A stretch of 64,000 nt of DNA. Origin: Methanofollis ethanolicus (GTDB taxonomy: Archaea; Halobacteriota; Methanomicrobia; Methanomicrobiales; Methanofollaceae). Of the stretch, positions 25,779-34,188 are shown piece after piece. How positions within the stretch are numbered: position 1 is the first letter of the stretch; every line of letters begins with the position of its first letter. The notes below the pieces were generated by a model that did not search any database, was not told the DNA's origin, and was given only the letters and a program-made list of their open reading frames with translations. The stretch spans positions 1,860,001 through 1,924,000 of the forward strand of contig NZ_BCNW01000001.1 in the NCBI RefSeq assembly GCF_001571385.1, given 5' to 3'. The translations under genes were made by a program, and so were the position numbers.

Positions 25779-27012
25779 AACATTCGCGACCGGCGACCTC
25801 GTCGCCGCGTCCTGCCGGGGCCACCCGGTGGAAGGGACCTATATCACGGACCGCGACGGCATGGCGGTCATCAAACTGAAGAGCGGATACAACATCGGCG
25901 TGGAGATGGCGACCTGCAGCCGCGTGAAGGCGGCCGGGGCACCGGCGGTCCCGGCAGCGCCCGCCGTCACGCAGGACGACACCCTCCCCGAACTTGCGAT
26001 CATCTCCACAGGCGGGACGATTGCAAGCAAGATCGACTACCGGACTGGCGCCGTGACCAGCCAGTTCACCGCGGACGACATCCTGCGCGCGATCCCCGGC
26101 CTCTCCTCCCTTGCCCGGTACCGCTCCGAGGTGCTCGCCACCATCCTCTCCGAGAACATGACCCCCCGCATCTGGCAGGACCTGGCGCGGGCTATCCACG
26201 CGGCGATCAAGGACGGCGCCGAGGGCGTGATCGTCACCCACGGCACAGACACGATGGCCTACTCGGCCTCCGCCGTCTCGTACATGCTCGACACCCCGGT
26301 ACCCGTGGTCTTTGTCGGTTCCCAGCGCTCTGCCGACCGCCCGAGCAGCGACAACATCATGAACGGCCTCTGCGCCGCGGCGGCCGCACGGAGCGACCTC
26401 GGCGAGGTCGCGGTGGCGATGCACGCCACCACCAACGACGACGCCTGCGCGATCCACAGGGCGACGCGGGTGCGGAAGATGCACACCTCCCGGAGGGACG
26501 CCTTCCAGAGCCTGGACATGGCCCCGCTCGGGAGCGTGGCATACCCGTCCCTTGCCGTCACCCTCTCCGACGAGGCGGTGCGGCGGCGGGAGACCGAACC
26601 CGTGCTGAAGGACCGCCTCGAAGAGCACTGCGGCCTCCTCTCTTTCTATCCGGGCATGGCCCCTGAGATGGTCCGGGCGTACGAGGGCTACAAGGGCCTC
26701 GTCGTCGCCGGCACCGGCCTCGGCCATGTCTCCACCGCCTGCATCGAAGCGCTGAAAGACCTCGTCGACGCCGGGACGATGGTCGTGATGACCTCGCAGT
26801 GCCTTAACGGCCGGGTCTGCGACCGGGTCTACGACACCGGCCGCGACCTCCTGGCCGCGGGCGTGATCGAGGGCGAGGACATGCTCCCCGAGGCCGCCCT
26901 CACCAAGATGATGTGGGTGCTCGGGAACGAAACTGACCCGGAGAAAGCAGGGACGATGATGACGACCGATCTGAAAGGCGAGATCAGGAGGAGGTCAGAC
27001 CATGGATTTTGA
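25771..27012 (+). CDS. gatD: Glu-tRNA(Gln) amidotransferase subunit D
   Basis: Archaeal asparaginase-like subunit that supplies ammonia to GatE for converting Glu-tRNA(Gln) to Gln-tRNA(Gln). 413 residues: an N-terminal beta-barrel-type domain (about 1-60), an Ala/Pro linker, then the asparaginase core with ISTGGTIASK (78-87; nucleophilic Thr) and VTHGTDTM (155-162). The start at 25771 overlaps the argH end. The 3' end overlaps gatE by 11 nt, so the two subunits are translated together. Confidence 0.95.
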   Translation: MSETFATGDLVAASCRGHPVEGTYITDRDGMAVIKLKSGYNIGVEMATCSRVKAAGAPAVPAAPAVTQDDTLPELAIISTGGTIASKIDYRTGAVTSQFTADDILRAIPGLSSLARYRSEVLATILSENMTPRIWQDLARAIHAAIKDGAEGVIVTHGTDTMAYSASAVSYMLDTPVPVVFVGSQRSADRPSSDNIMNGLCAAAAARSDLGEVAVAMHATTNDDACAIHRATRVRKMHTSRRDAFQSLDMAPLGSVAYPSLAVTLSDEAVRRRETEPVLKDRLEEHCGLLSFYPGMAPEMVRAYEGYKGLVVAGTGLGHVSTACIEALKDLVDAGTMVVMTSQCLNGRVCDRVYDTGRDLLAAGVIEGEDMLPEAALTKMMWVLGNETDPEKAGTMMTTDLKGEIRRRSDHGF

Positions 27013-28825
27013 AGCCCTCGGCCTCAAGGCCGGCATCGAGATCCACCAGCAACTCGACACTGCGGAGAAACTCTTCTGCCGCTGTCCAACGACTCTCAGA
27101 AAGACCGAGGAACACACAGGCGAACTCTTCCGGTACCTCCACGCGACCGTCTCCGAGATGGGCGAGATCGACCGTGCTGCGGCCGAGGAGATGATGGATC
27201 GACGGCAGTTCCACTACCTCACCTACCCGACCACCTGTCTCGTGGAGAACGACGAGGAACCGCCGGCACCGATGAACAGGGAGGCCCTCGGCATCGCCCT
27301 CCAGGTGGCGAAGACCTTCTCGATGCACCCGGTCGAGCAGGTGCACACCATGAGAAAACTCGTCATCGACGGCTCGAACACGAGCGGTTTCCAGAGGACG
27401 GCCCTCGTCGCCATGGGCGGCGACCTCCCGAACGGCGGGGCCGTCGAGACGATCTGCCTGGAGGAGGAGGCGGCCCAGCGCGTTGAAGGGGACACCTTCT
27501 CCCTCGACCGCCTCGGCATCCCTCTCGTCGAGATCACCACCTCGCCCTGCATGTACACCCCCGAGGACGTGCAGACGACGGCCGAGTACATCGGCATGGT
27601 CCTCCGCTCCACCGGGAAGGTGAAGAGGGGCCTTGGCACCATCAGGCAGGACATCAATGTCTCGATCGCGGCCGGCGCACGGGTCGAGATCAAGGGCGTG
27701 CAGGAACTCGACCTCATCGCCGAGGTCGTCCGCCGCGAGGCGCAGAGGCAGACAGAGTTGCTCGCGATCCGCGACGAACTCCGCACCCGCCACGCCTCCG
27801 TCGGCGAGGAGACCTATGACGTCACCGCCCTCTTTAGAGAGACGAAGTCCTCGATCCTGAAAAAGGCGAAAATGATCAGGGCCTTCGTCCTCCCCGGCTT
27901 TGCGGGCCTGGTAGGCCGGGAGATCCAGCCCGGCCGCAGACTCGGTTCCGAGATCTCCGACTACGTGAAGAAGTGCGGCCTTGGCGGCATCTTCCACACC
28001 GACGAACTGCCGGCCTATGGCGTGACCGCGGAGGAGGTGGCCCGCCTGCGCGAGCACCTCGGCGTCGCGGACGAGGACGCGATCATCCTGGTCTCAGGCT
28101 CGAAGGAGAAGACCGCCTGCGGCGTCAAGCAGGCGCGGCACCGCGCCCGCCTCGCCTTCGAGGGGATCCCCGAGGAGACGAGGAAGATGCTCGAAGAGGG
28201 GAGCACAGCATACATGCGTCCCCTCCCCGGCGCCGCACGGATGTACCCGGAGACCGACGTCTTCCCGGTGGTGATCACCGACGCCATCTGGGAAGAGATC
28301 CAGGTGCCAGAACTCCTCTCCGACCTGGCACGGCGCTTCGAGAGAGACCTCGACCCGGCCGTCGCCAGGCAGGTCGCCTACTCGGAAAGCCTGCCCCTCT
28401 TCAGGGCGGCGATCAGGGCCGGTATCAAACCGAACCTGGCCGCGCGGACGATCCTGGCCACCCTCAAGGAACTGGGACGCGATGGCGTCGCCGTCGAAAA
28501 GGTCTCAAACGACGACGTGCTCGCCGTCCTCCTCGCCGTGGAAAAAGATACGGTCGCCAAGGAGGCGATCCCGGAGATCCTCACCGAGATCGCAGCAGGG
28601 ACGCCCATGGCAACGGTGATAGAGAGCCACGCCGGCGGCATATCAGACGAAGAACTCGCCGCGATCGCCAGGAAGGTCGTCGCAGACAGGATCGATTTCG
28701 TCACCGAGAAGGGCATGCGTGCCCTCGGTCCGTTGATGGGACTTGTCATGGACGAGGCCCGCGGCAAAGTCGACGGAAAGAAGGTGAGCGAGGTACTCAG
28801 GTCCGAGATTTCGCGGGTGATCTGA
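27002..28825 (+). CDS. gatE: Glu-tRNA(Gln) amidotransferase subunit E
   Basis: tRNA-binding and kinase subunit of the archaeal GatDE complex, 607 residues. The GatB-like core begins LGLKAGIEIHQQLDT and has LVIDGSNTSGFQRT (about 120-133), VEITTSPCMYTPEDV and GTIRQDINVSI. An inserted GAD domain (about 280-400) distinguishes GatE from GatB, and a YqeY-like helical tail (about 455-607) ends the protein. The start ATG is inside the gatD end. Confidence 0.96.
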   Translation: MDFEALGLKAGIEIHQQLDTAEKLFCRCPTTLRKTEEHTGELFRYLHATVSEMGEIDRAAAEEMMDRRQFHYLTYPTTCLVENDEEPPAPMNREALGIALQVAKTFSMHPVEQVHTMRKLVIDGSNTSGFQRTALVAMGGDLPNGGAVETICLEEEAAQRVEGDTFSLDRLGIPLVEITTSPCMYTPEDVQTTAEYIGMVLRSTGKVKRGLGTIRQDINVSIAAGARVEIKGVQELDLIAEVVRREAQRQTELLAIRDELRTRHASVGEETYDVTALFRETKSSILKKAKMIRAFVLPGFAGLVGREIQPGRRLGSEISDYVKKCGLGGIFHTDELPAYGVTAEEVARLREHLGVADEDAIILVSGSKEKTACGVKQARHRARLAFEGIPEETRKMLEEGSTAYMRPLPGAARMYPETDVFPVVITDAIWEEIQVPELLSDLARRFERDLDPAVARQVAYSESLPLFRAAIRAGIKPNLAARTILATLKELGRDGVAVEKVSNDDVLAVLLAVEKDTVAKEAIPEILTEIAAGTPMATVIESHAGGISDEELAAIARKVVADRIDFVTEKGMRALGPLMGLVMDEARGKVDGKKVSEVLRSEISRVI

Positions 28826-28873
28826 GCAACATCTTTAAACCACCGGCTGAGTAAATATATAGGGAGTTCGATT

Positions 28874-29182
28874 ATGGGAAAAACAGGAACCACCACCTGG
28901 GCACAGGTGAAGAATGTCTCAGGCAAGATCCGCCTGGTCAGAGCAAAAGAGGCGACTTTCAAGAAGCCGGGACCGAACCAGCGCTTTAAGGCGGCAGCAG
29001 CACTCAGGAAGATCGTCGCTCAGGCAGAACGCCAGCAGGGACGCGGCCGGGGAGGCCCGCGTGGCGGTCGTGGCGGCAGGGGCGGTGCCCGTGGACAGCC
29101 GAAAGTTGCCGACCCCAAGATCCGCAGGCGCATGGCGCGTGCAAAGGTCTCGGCACTGGGCGTGAAGCAGAAGTCGAGATAA
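28874..29182 (+). CDS. Small basic Gly/Arg-rich protein (DUF5350-like)
   Basis: A 102-residue, strongly basic protein. Its start MGKTGTTTWAQVKNVSGKIRLV followed by KKPGPNQRFKAAAALRKI is characteristic of the DUF5350 group of methanogens. Residues about 54-75 form an RGG-like run (GRGRGGPRG, GGRGGRGGARGQ) and the tail KIRRRMARAKVSALGVKQKSR is positively charged, which suggests RNA binding; this is inference. AGGGAG at 28861-28866 is the ribosome-binding site and TTTAAAC near 28834 a TATA box. It lies 48 bp after gatE, with its own promoter. Confidence 0.75.
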   Translation: MGKTGTTTWAQVKNVSGKIRLVRAKEATFKKPGPNQRFKAAAALRKIVAQAERQQGRGRGGPRGGRGGRGGARGQPKVADPKIRRRMARAKVSALGVKQKSR

Positions 29183-29236
29183 TCAGCGGGATCACCTCCC
29201 GAATCATCTTTTATATCTCCGGCATCCATTCATTGT

Positions 29237-29593
29237 ATGGATCCAAAGACTGCTGTTTTGAACTATCAGTACGGCGAAAGAGCGAAATCGGAACTGATTC
29301 TCGCTTCAAAACTTATCGCCGGCCTGACCGGATTTTCCGAGATCGAGAAGGCAGGTGGAAAGAAGATGGTGCTCCTCATGCTCGAGGGGATCAGGTCGGA
29401 GATCGAGTTCGCCCGCGAGAGCACGCACCATGCATCTTTCCCGAAGGCCATCGAGGCCCTGAATGCAACGATATCAATGGTCGAGGGCGGGAACCTCGAC
29501 GAAGCGATCCCGAAGGTCGCAGAGGCAGTCTCTGCCGCCACAACCGTTGCTCAGGAGTCCTGGGAGGCGCTCGCCGCACATGGACTCCTCTGA
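29237..29593 (+). CDS. Conserved hypothetical helical protein
   Basis: A 117-residue protein I cannot assign to a functional family. It is almost entirely helical, without cysteines or membrane segments: YQYGERAKSELILASKLIAGLTGF, then KKMVLLMLEGIRSEIEFARES, FPKAIEALNATISMVEGGN and DEAIPKVAEAVSAATTVAQESWEALA. TATA-like TTTTATATC (29209-29217) stands about 24 nt before the ATG, so the mRNA is probably leaderless. Its end overlaps the nitroreductase start by 14 nt. Confidence 0.72.
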   Translation: MDPKTAVLNYQYGERAKSELILASKLIAGLTGFSEIEKAGGKKMVLLMLEGIRSEIEFARESTHHASFPKAIEALNATISMVEGGNLDEAIPKVAEAVSAATTVAQESWEALAAHGLL

Positions 29594-30107
29594 ATTCCTC
29601 GCGTTCCTTGAGTCCCGCCAGTCGGTGAGGGAGTACGGGGACGAAGCCGTCACCGAAGAGGAGATATCCTCCATCCTGAAGGCCGCGTCAGCGGCGCCGA
29701 GCGCCGGGAACATGGAGGCATGGGACGTCATCGTCGTCAGGTCAGAGGACCAGCGCGAAGCCCTTGCCGAAGCGGCATTCGGCCAGGAGCATATCGAAAA
29801 AGCACCGGTCACTCTTGTGATCTGCGCCAACTATGTCAGATCGATGTCCCGCTACGGGGAGCGGGGCATTCTTTATGCTCTTGAGGACGCAACCATTGCC
29901 TGTACATTCATGATGCTCGCGGCGCACGCCCTCCGCCTCCAGTCCTGCTGGACCGGGGCGTTTGATGACGATGCGGTGCGGGAAGTGCTGAACATGCCGG
30001 CCCATATCCGCCCCATCTCGCTCCTTGCAGTCGGGAAAGGTGCAGTCCCTGCCGCACGGACAGAAAGGATGCCGGTCGGCGAGCACGTGCACACAGAGAC
30101 CTGGTAA
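29580..30107 (+). CDS. Nitroreductase family protein
   Basis: A 175-residue FMN-dependent oxidoreductase of the nitroreductase fold. Seen: [45 protein letters not shown] (about 7-51; SR and the SAGN loop contact FMN), [32 protein letters not shown] (about 98-129) and the C-terminal [10 protein letters not shown]. The physiological substrate is unknown. The ATG at 29580 sits within the previous gene's end; the next gene follows after 4 nt, so this is an operon. Confidence 0.88.
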   Translation: MDSSEFLAFLESRQSVREYGDEAVTEEEISSILKAASAAPSAGNMEAWDVIVVRSEDQREALAEAAFGQEHIEKAPVTLVICANYVRSMSRYGERGILYALEDATIACTFMMLAAHALRLQSCWTGAFDDDAVREVLNMPAHIRPISLLAVGKGAVPAARTERMPVGEHVHTETW

Positions 30108-30111
30108 TATC

Positions 30112-30450
30112 ATGACCGATTATTGCGTTACACTTGAATCTGCATGGGTCATCAAGGACGTCAAGTCCCTTGACGACGCCATCGGCATAGCGATCAGCGA
30201 GGCAGGAAAACGTCTCAACCCCTCGGCAAAGTTTGTCGAGGTCGAAGCAGGATCGATCCAGTGCCCGTTCTGCGAAGAAGACCTGAACTGCGCGCTTGTC
30301 GTGGCCAACACGGCTCTTGTGGGCCTTACCCTTGAAATGAAGGTCTTCAACGCCGAGTCCACCGAACACGCAACACGGATTGCGAAGTCGGTCATCGGCA
30401 GGGCACTGGGTACGGTGCCGCTCAAAGTGACGGATGTGCAGGAGTCATGA
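30112..30450 (+). CDS. UPF0212 (DUF555) family protein
   Basis: A 112-residue archaeal protein of unknown function. The family hallmark [42 protein letters not shown] is present (about 41-83), with a CPFC motif that could bind zinc. It begins [24 protein letters not shown]. The stop overlaps the ATG of the PfkB kinase gene (ATGA). Its fixed place near DUF2070 and Dph6 genes hints at a translation-linked role, which is inference only. Confidence 0.82.
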   Translation: MTDYCVTLESAWVIKDVKSLDDAIGIAISEAGKRLNPSAKFVEVEAGSIQCPFCEEDLNCALVVANTALVGLTLEMKVFNAESTEHATRIAKSVIGRALGTVPLKVTDVQES

Positions 30451-31334
30451 TCAGCGTCGTCGGCCATACAGCAATCGACCACATCTGCCGGGTACCCCGT
30501 TTTCCCGAGAAACATACCTCCACCTACACCCTTGACCACCGGATCTTCTTTGGCGGCGGGGCGGCAAACATCGCGGCGGGTATCGCCACTCTCGGCGAAC
30601 GGTGCACCCTGGTGAGCGCGGTCGGGTCTGATTTTCCGGGAAGCGCGTACGAGAGGCGGATGGAGGAACTCGGCATTGAACGCCGGTTCTTCTTTGTCCC
30701 TGACAGGCCGACGGCGACAGCCTTCATGTTCAACGACCTTGCCGGCGACCAGATCACCTACTTCGACTGGGGGGCGTCGGCGGTCTTTGCCGAGGCCGAT
30801 GCCCCGGCGCTTGAGTTCGTGCATATGGCGACGGCCGACCCGTCTTTCAATGTCAGGGTCGCGGAAAAGAGCGAGTTTGCGTCCTTCGACCCGGGCCAGG
30901 ACATCCTGAAGTACTCCCGGGAGCAGTTCGAGACGATCCTCGACAATATCAACATCCTCTTTGCGAACAGGCACGAGGCGGCGACGATGGCCGAGGTGCT
31001 CGGGACAAGCGTCTCCGACCTGGCAAAGAGAGTGGAGATCGCGGTCATCACGATGGACGCCGAGGGGTGCATGCTCTGCGTCCGCGGCGAAAAGCAGATG
31101 GTCCCCGCGATCCGGGTGGAGATGGCCGACCCCACAGGGGCCGGCGACGCCTTCAGGGCGGGTTTCCTCTCCGCGTACCAGCGGGGCTACGCACCCCTCC
31201 GCTGCTGCACGATCGGGACGACGGCAGCGTCGTTCGTCGTCGAGCAGGTCGGGTGCCAGACCAATCTCCCGACCTGGGAGAGAATGGCAGGGCGGCACGC
31301 GCAGTACTTCGGACCCATCGAAAAGGAGGCATAA
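30447..31334 (+). CDS. PfkB family carbohydrate/nucleoside kinase
   Basis: A 295-residue ribokinase-superfamily sugar or nucleoside kinase. [29 protein letters not shown] (about 33-61) is the substrate/lid region and [17 protein letters not shown] (about 226-242) the ATP-site signature with the catalytic Asp in GAGD. The substrate cannot be assigned; archaeal relatives include ADP- and ATP-dependent sugar kinases. Joined to UPF0212 by a 4-nt overlap. Confidence 0.88.
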   Translation: MISVVGHTAIDHICRVPRFPEKHTSTYTLDHRIFFGGGAANIAAGIATLGERCTLVSAVGSDFPGSAYERRMEELGIERRFFFVPDRPTATAFMFNDLAGDQITYFDWGASAVFAEADAPALEFVHMATADPSFNVRVAEKSEFASFDPGQDILKYSREQFETILDNINILFANRHEAATMAEVLGTSVSDLAKRVEIAVITMDAEGCMLCVRGEKQMVPAIRVEMADPTGAGDAFRAGFLSAYQRGYAPLRCCTIGTTAASFVVEQVGCQTNLPTWERMAGRHAQYFGPIEKEA

Positions 31335-31335
31335 C

Positions 31336-31992
31336 ATGGCATGGGCAGCGCTGACATCAGGGGGAAAGGACTCTGTCCTTGCGGTCCAGAAGGCGATCGA
31401 CGCCGGTCTTGAGGTGACGACCCTGGTGACTGTCAGGCCGGCGAACCCTCACTCGTACATGTTCCACTCGGCAAACCTCGACGCCGTCCGCGTGATGGCA
31501 GAGGTAGCGGGCATGGAGTATTACGAGATCGCATCGGCCGGAAAAAAAGAGGAAGAGACCCTTGAAATGGAGGAAGGTCTTGCACACCTCGATATCGAGG
31601 GCCTGGTCACCGGTGCGGTCGCCTCGACGTATCAGCGGTCCCGCCTGGAGGCGATCGCGGGGCGCCTTGGTGTCCGTCTCTATGCCCCGCTCTGGCACAT
31701 GGACTATGCCACCCTCCTCCGCGAGGTGGCGGCACGTCTCGATGCCATCATCGTGGTCTGCGCCGCCGAAGGTCTCACCGAGGAGTTCCTCGGCGTGCAC
31801 ATCGACGGAGCGACGGTGGACCGTCTCCTCGCCCTTGAAGAACGGTACCGTATCAATCCTGCGGGGGAGGGAGGTGAATACGAGACCCTCACCCTCAATG
31901 CACCGTTCTTCTCCCGCCCGCTCACCTACGCCTCCGGCGAACGGAGGTCGGAGGCAGGGCGGCACGAACTGATCCTCAAGGGATTCGTATGA
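31336..31992 (+). CDS. Diphthine-ammonia ligase-like PP-loop ATPase
   Basis: A 218-residue adenine-nucleotide alpha-hydrolase. The PP-loop is LTSGGKDSVLA (SGGKDS at 8-13). The downstream TGAVASTYQRSRLEAIAGRLGVRLYAPLWHMD (about 94-125), EFLG and GEGGEYETLTLNAPFF (about 178-193) are typical of Dph6, the enzyme that amidates diphthine on elongation factor 2. AAAGGAGGC gives a strong ribosome-binding site for the ATG at 31336. The stop overlaps the DUF2070 start (ATGA). Confidence 0.87.
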   Translation: MAWAALTSGGKDSVLAVQKAIDAGLEVTTLVTVRPANPHSYMFHSANLDAVRVMAEVAGMEYYEIASAGKKEEETLEMEEGLAHLDIEGLVTGAVASTYQRSRLEAIAGRLGVRLYAPLWHMDYATLLREVAARLDAIIVVCAAEGLTEEFLGVHIDGATVDRLLALEERYRINPAGEGGEYETLTLNAPFFSRPLTYASGERRSEAGRHELILKGFV

Positions 31993-33737
31993 ACGACACA
32001 AATTCGGGCAGCGATGTGAGGATGGCCGGGCTCTCCCGGTACATCTTCACCGCCCCGGCATGGCCACGGTCCCTCGGGATCATTATCCTTCTCGGCCTTC
32101 TCATCGATGCGGCAAGTTTCCGGGCCGGCTGGGTCCACCCCTTCTTCGGAACCCTTGCATTCACCCTCCCGGCGGTTCTGGCGACTCTTCTCACCAGACC
32201 CCTGATCCGGAGCAGGGGAAAGATGATCACCTGGAACCGCTCTGCCTTGCTCGCCGCGGCGGGGACGGTCTTTGCGATCATCATCACTGTTCTGCCGGTC
32301 GTCATCGGCTACGATGACCTGCTCCCCCTCTCCTTCGCGATAGCGATGGGCTTTGTCTTTGCGATCAGGCTGCTTGTCATGGCGGCGATTGCCGACTACC
32401 GCCTCTCCCGCGTCTTTCTCCCGGCGCTGCCACAGAGCGCTCTCGGCATCATCTTTGCGAGCATTCCCTTCGGGCCGGGCTACCTGGTCCTCGGTGTGGT
32501 CCTCCACCTGGTCTTCGGGTTCGGGTGCCTGCTCTTCGTCTGGTTTGTCGAGAGGCCACTGAACAAGGCCTTCCATATCAGCGCGTTCAACTTCATCAAC
32601 ACCTTCATCGAGCACATGACAGATGGCTCGAAGAGCATGGAGGACTTCTTCAAGGAGATCGGGGAGGAGGTCTCTGTCCCGCAGGCGACCTTCGCCTTCA
32701 GACGGGAGGGGAAGAAGGACATACTCTTCACGGTTCCGAATGTCCACCCCGGCCCGATGGGCGAGATCGGCGGCAGCATGCTGACCCGGTCGATCCACGA
32801 CGCCTTCGACGAGGAGGTGCTCACGGCCCACGGGTGTTCGACCCATGACTTCAACCTGGTCTCGGAGTCCGAGGCGGAGAAGATCATCTCGGCGATGCGG
32901 CAGTCCCTCGACGGGGCCAGGTATGCGCCCTTCGCCGGGCGGTCGTATCGCACAGGCAGCGGTTCTGTGGAGGTCCTCTGCCAGCCCCTCGGCGACGCTC
33001 TCCTGATGGTCTCAACGCGCTGGCCGCAGAAGACCGAGGACCTGGACTTTGCGATCGGGATGACGGTGATGGCCGAGGCCCACTGCCACTTCGCGCACTG
33101 CGCCTTTGTGGACGCCCACAACTGCATGGCAGAGGTGGCGTCCCCTGTCCATCTCGGGTCGGCGGTCGGGAACGAGTACCTCGCCGCGGCCGGGAAGGGG
33201 ATCACAGGGGCGGCGGGCAGGGCGGTCCACCCCTTCAGGGCAGGTGCAGGAAGGGTCGTCCTCCCCTTCACGCGCGAGCAGGGGATCGGCGACATTGGCG
33301 TCCAGGCCCTGGTCGTCGAGTGTGCCGGGCAGAAGACGGCATATATCCTCTTCGACGGGAACAACACGGTCGAGGCCCTCCGCCCGGCGGTCTTCGAGGC
33401 GGTGCGGGGCCTTGTGGACGAGTGCGAGGTGATGACCTCGGACTCGCACAGCGTGAACACGATCAGCGGCAAGAACCCGGTCGGTCTCCGCGTCCCGCCC
33501 GAAACCCTCGCGCCCTATGCGGCCGAGGCGGTGAAGGCGGCGGTCGACGACCTGGCGGAGGCGAAGGTGGCGGCGGCCACCGGGTGGTGCCAGGACGTGC
33601 TGGTCTTCGGGTCGAACCGCATCTCCGAACTTGCGAGCACGGTGAACGCGATGCTCATCTTCATACCGCCCCTCTCCCTTGCGGTGCTCCTGGTGGCGTT
33701 TTTGCTTTCGGTGCTCGCGTATGTGGTGATCGGGTGA
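31989..33737 (+). CDS. DUF2070 family membrane protein
   Basis: A 582-residue archaeal membrane protein of unknown function. The N-terminal third has about seven transmembrane helices (for example SLGIIILLGLLIDAASF, LAAAGTVFAIIITVLPVVIG, LVLGVVLHLVFGFGCLLFVWFV). A large soluble domain (about 205-545) contains histidine-rich PNVHPGPMGEIGGS, EAHCHFAHCAFVDAHNC and SDSHSV, which look like a metal-dependent hydrolase site; this is inference. One or two helices close the protein (AMLIFIPPLSLAVLLVAFLLSVLAYVVIG). Last gene of the small-gene operon. Confidence 0.85.
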   Translation: MNDTNSGSDVRMAGLSRYIFTAPAWPRSLGIIILLGLLIDAASFRAGWVHPFFGTLAFTLPAVLATLLTRPLIRSRGKMITWNRSALLAAAGTVFAIIITVLPVVIGYDDLLPLSFAIAMGFVFAIRLLVMAAIADYRLSRVFLPALPQSALGIIFASIPFGPGYLVLGVVLHLVFGFGCLLFVWFVERPLNKAFHISAFNFINTFIEHMTDGSKSMEDFFKEIGEEVSVPQATFAFRREGKKDILFTVPNVHPGPMGEIGGSMLTRSIHDAFDEEVLTAHGCSTHDFNLVSESEAEKIISAMRQSLDGARYAPFAGRSYRTGSGSVEVLCQPLGDALLMVSTRWPQKTEDLDFAIGMTVMAEAHCHFAHCAFVDAHNCMAEVASPVHLGSAVGNEYLAAAGKGITGAAGRAVHPFRAGAGRVVLPFTREQGIGDIGVQALVVECAGQKTAYILFDGNNTVEALRPAVFEAVRGLVDECEVMTSDSHSVNTISGKNPVGLRVPPETLAPYAAEAVKAAVDDLAEAKVAAATGWCQDVLVFGSNRISELASTVNAMLIFIPPLSLAVLLVAFLLSVLAYVVIG

Positions 33738-33764
33738 GGTCTTTCACCAGGAGCATATCCCAAA

Positions 33765-34110
33765 ACTCTCGTTCATTCCCCTTTCCCCGCATGCTGACCT
33801 CGGGAGAAAATCTCATGATCGGGTCGATGTCTTCCCGAATTCCATGAAGAGTCGTGCGAAACCACCGCCTTCCCCTACCTCTCTGCCGGGGGACTGACGC
33901 CCCGGACCCCCGAAACAGGATAGGGTCGGGGAAGAGAGACCGGAGATCCTGATGAAGGAGATTGCCATCCGCCCCCTATCGCAATGATGGGGGGACCGGG
34001 GGTGAAACCCCCCGGACAAGACACCAGAACAGGATTTTTCAGAACCACATACCGATCATTCCATCGACAGGACAGAGGGTATGATCAGTTTTGGGATGAC
34101 CTCCTGCACT
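33765..34110. repeat. Palindromic dispersed repeat
   Basis: The 451-bp gap after the DUF2070 gene holds one full unit: hairpins GCCGGGGGACTGACGCCCCGG (about 33882-33902) and CGGGGGTGAAACCCCCCGG (about 34000-34018), right end GGATTTTTCAGAACC (34032-34046). It is the reverse complement of 12290-12605, and the match continues beyond the terminal repeat into TTTTGGGATGACCTC. Its left flank CTCGTTCATTC also matches the flank of the 11.6-11.9 kb copy. Confidence 0.7.
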
Positions 34111-34147
34111 ATTTTTTAAGGACCCCGCCTCCACCGCCAGTAAGAAA

Positions 34148-34188
34148 AAAACCGTATATAATCACTTTGACATACATACTGCATAGCG
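34148..34188 (+). promoter_or_regulatory. Promoter of the HTH-PAS gene
   Basis: TATATAAT at 34155-34162 is preceded by an A-rich BRE-like AAAAAACCG. The ATG at 34189 is about 30 nt from the TATA centre and there is no ribosome-binding site, so the transcript is probably leaderless. Confidence 0.7.
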
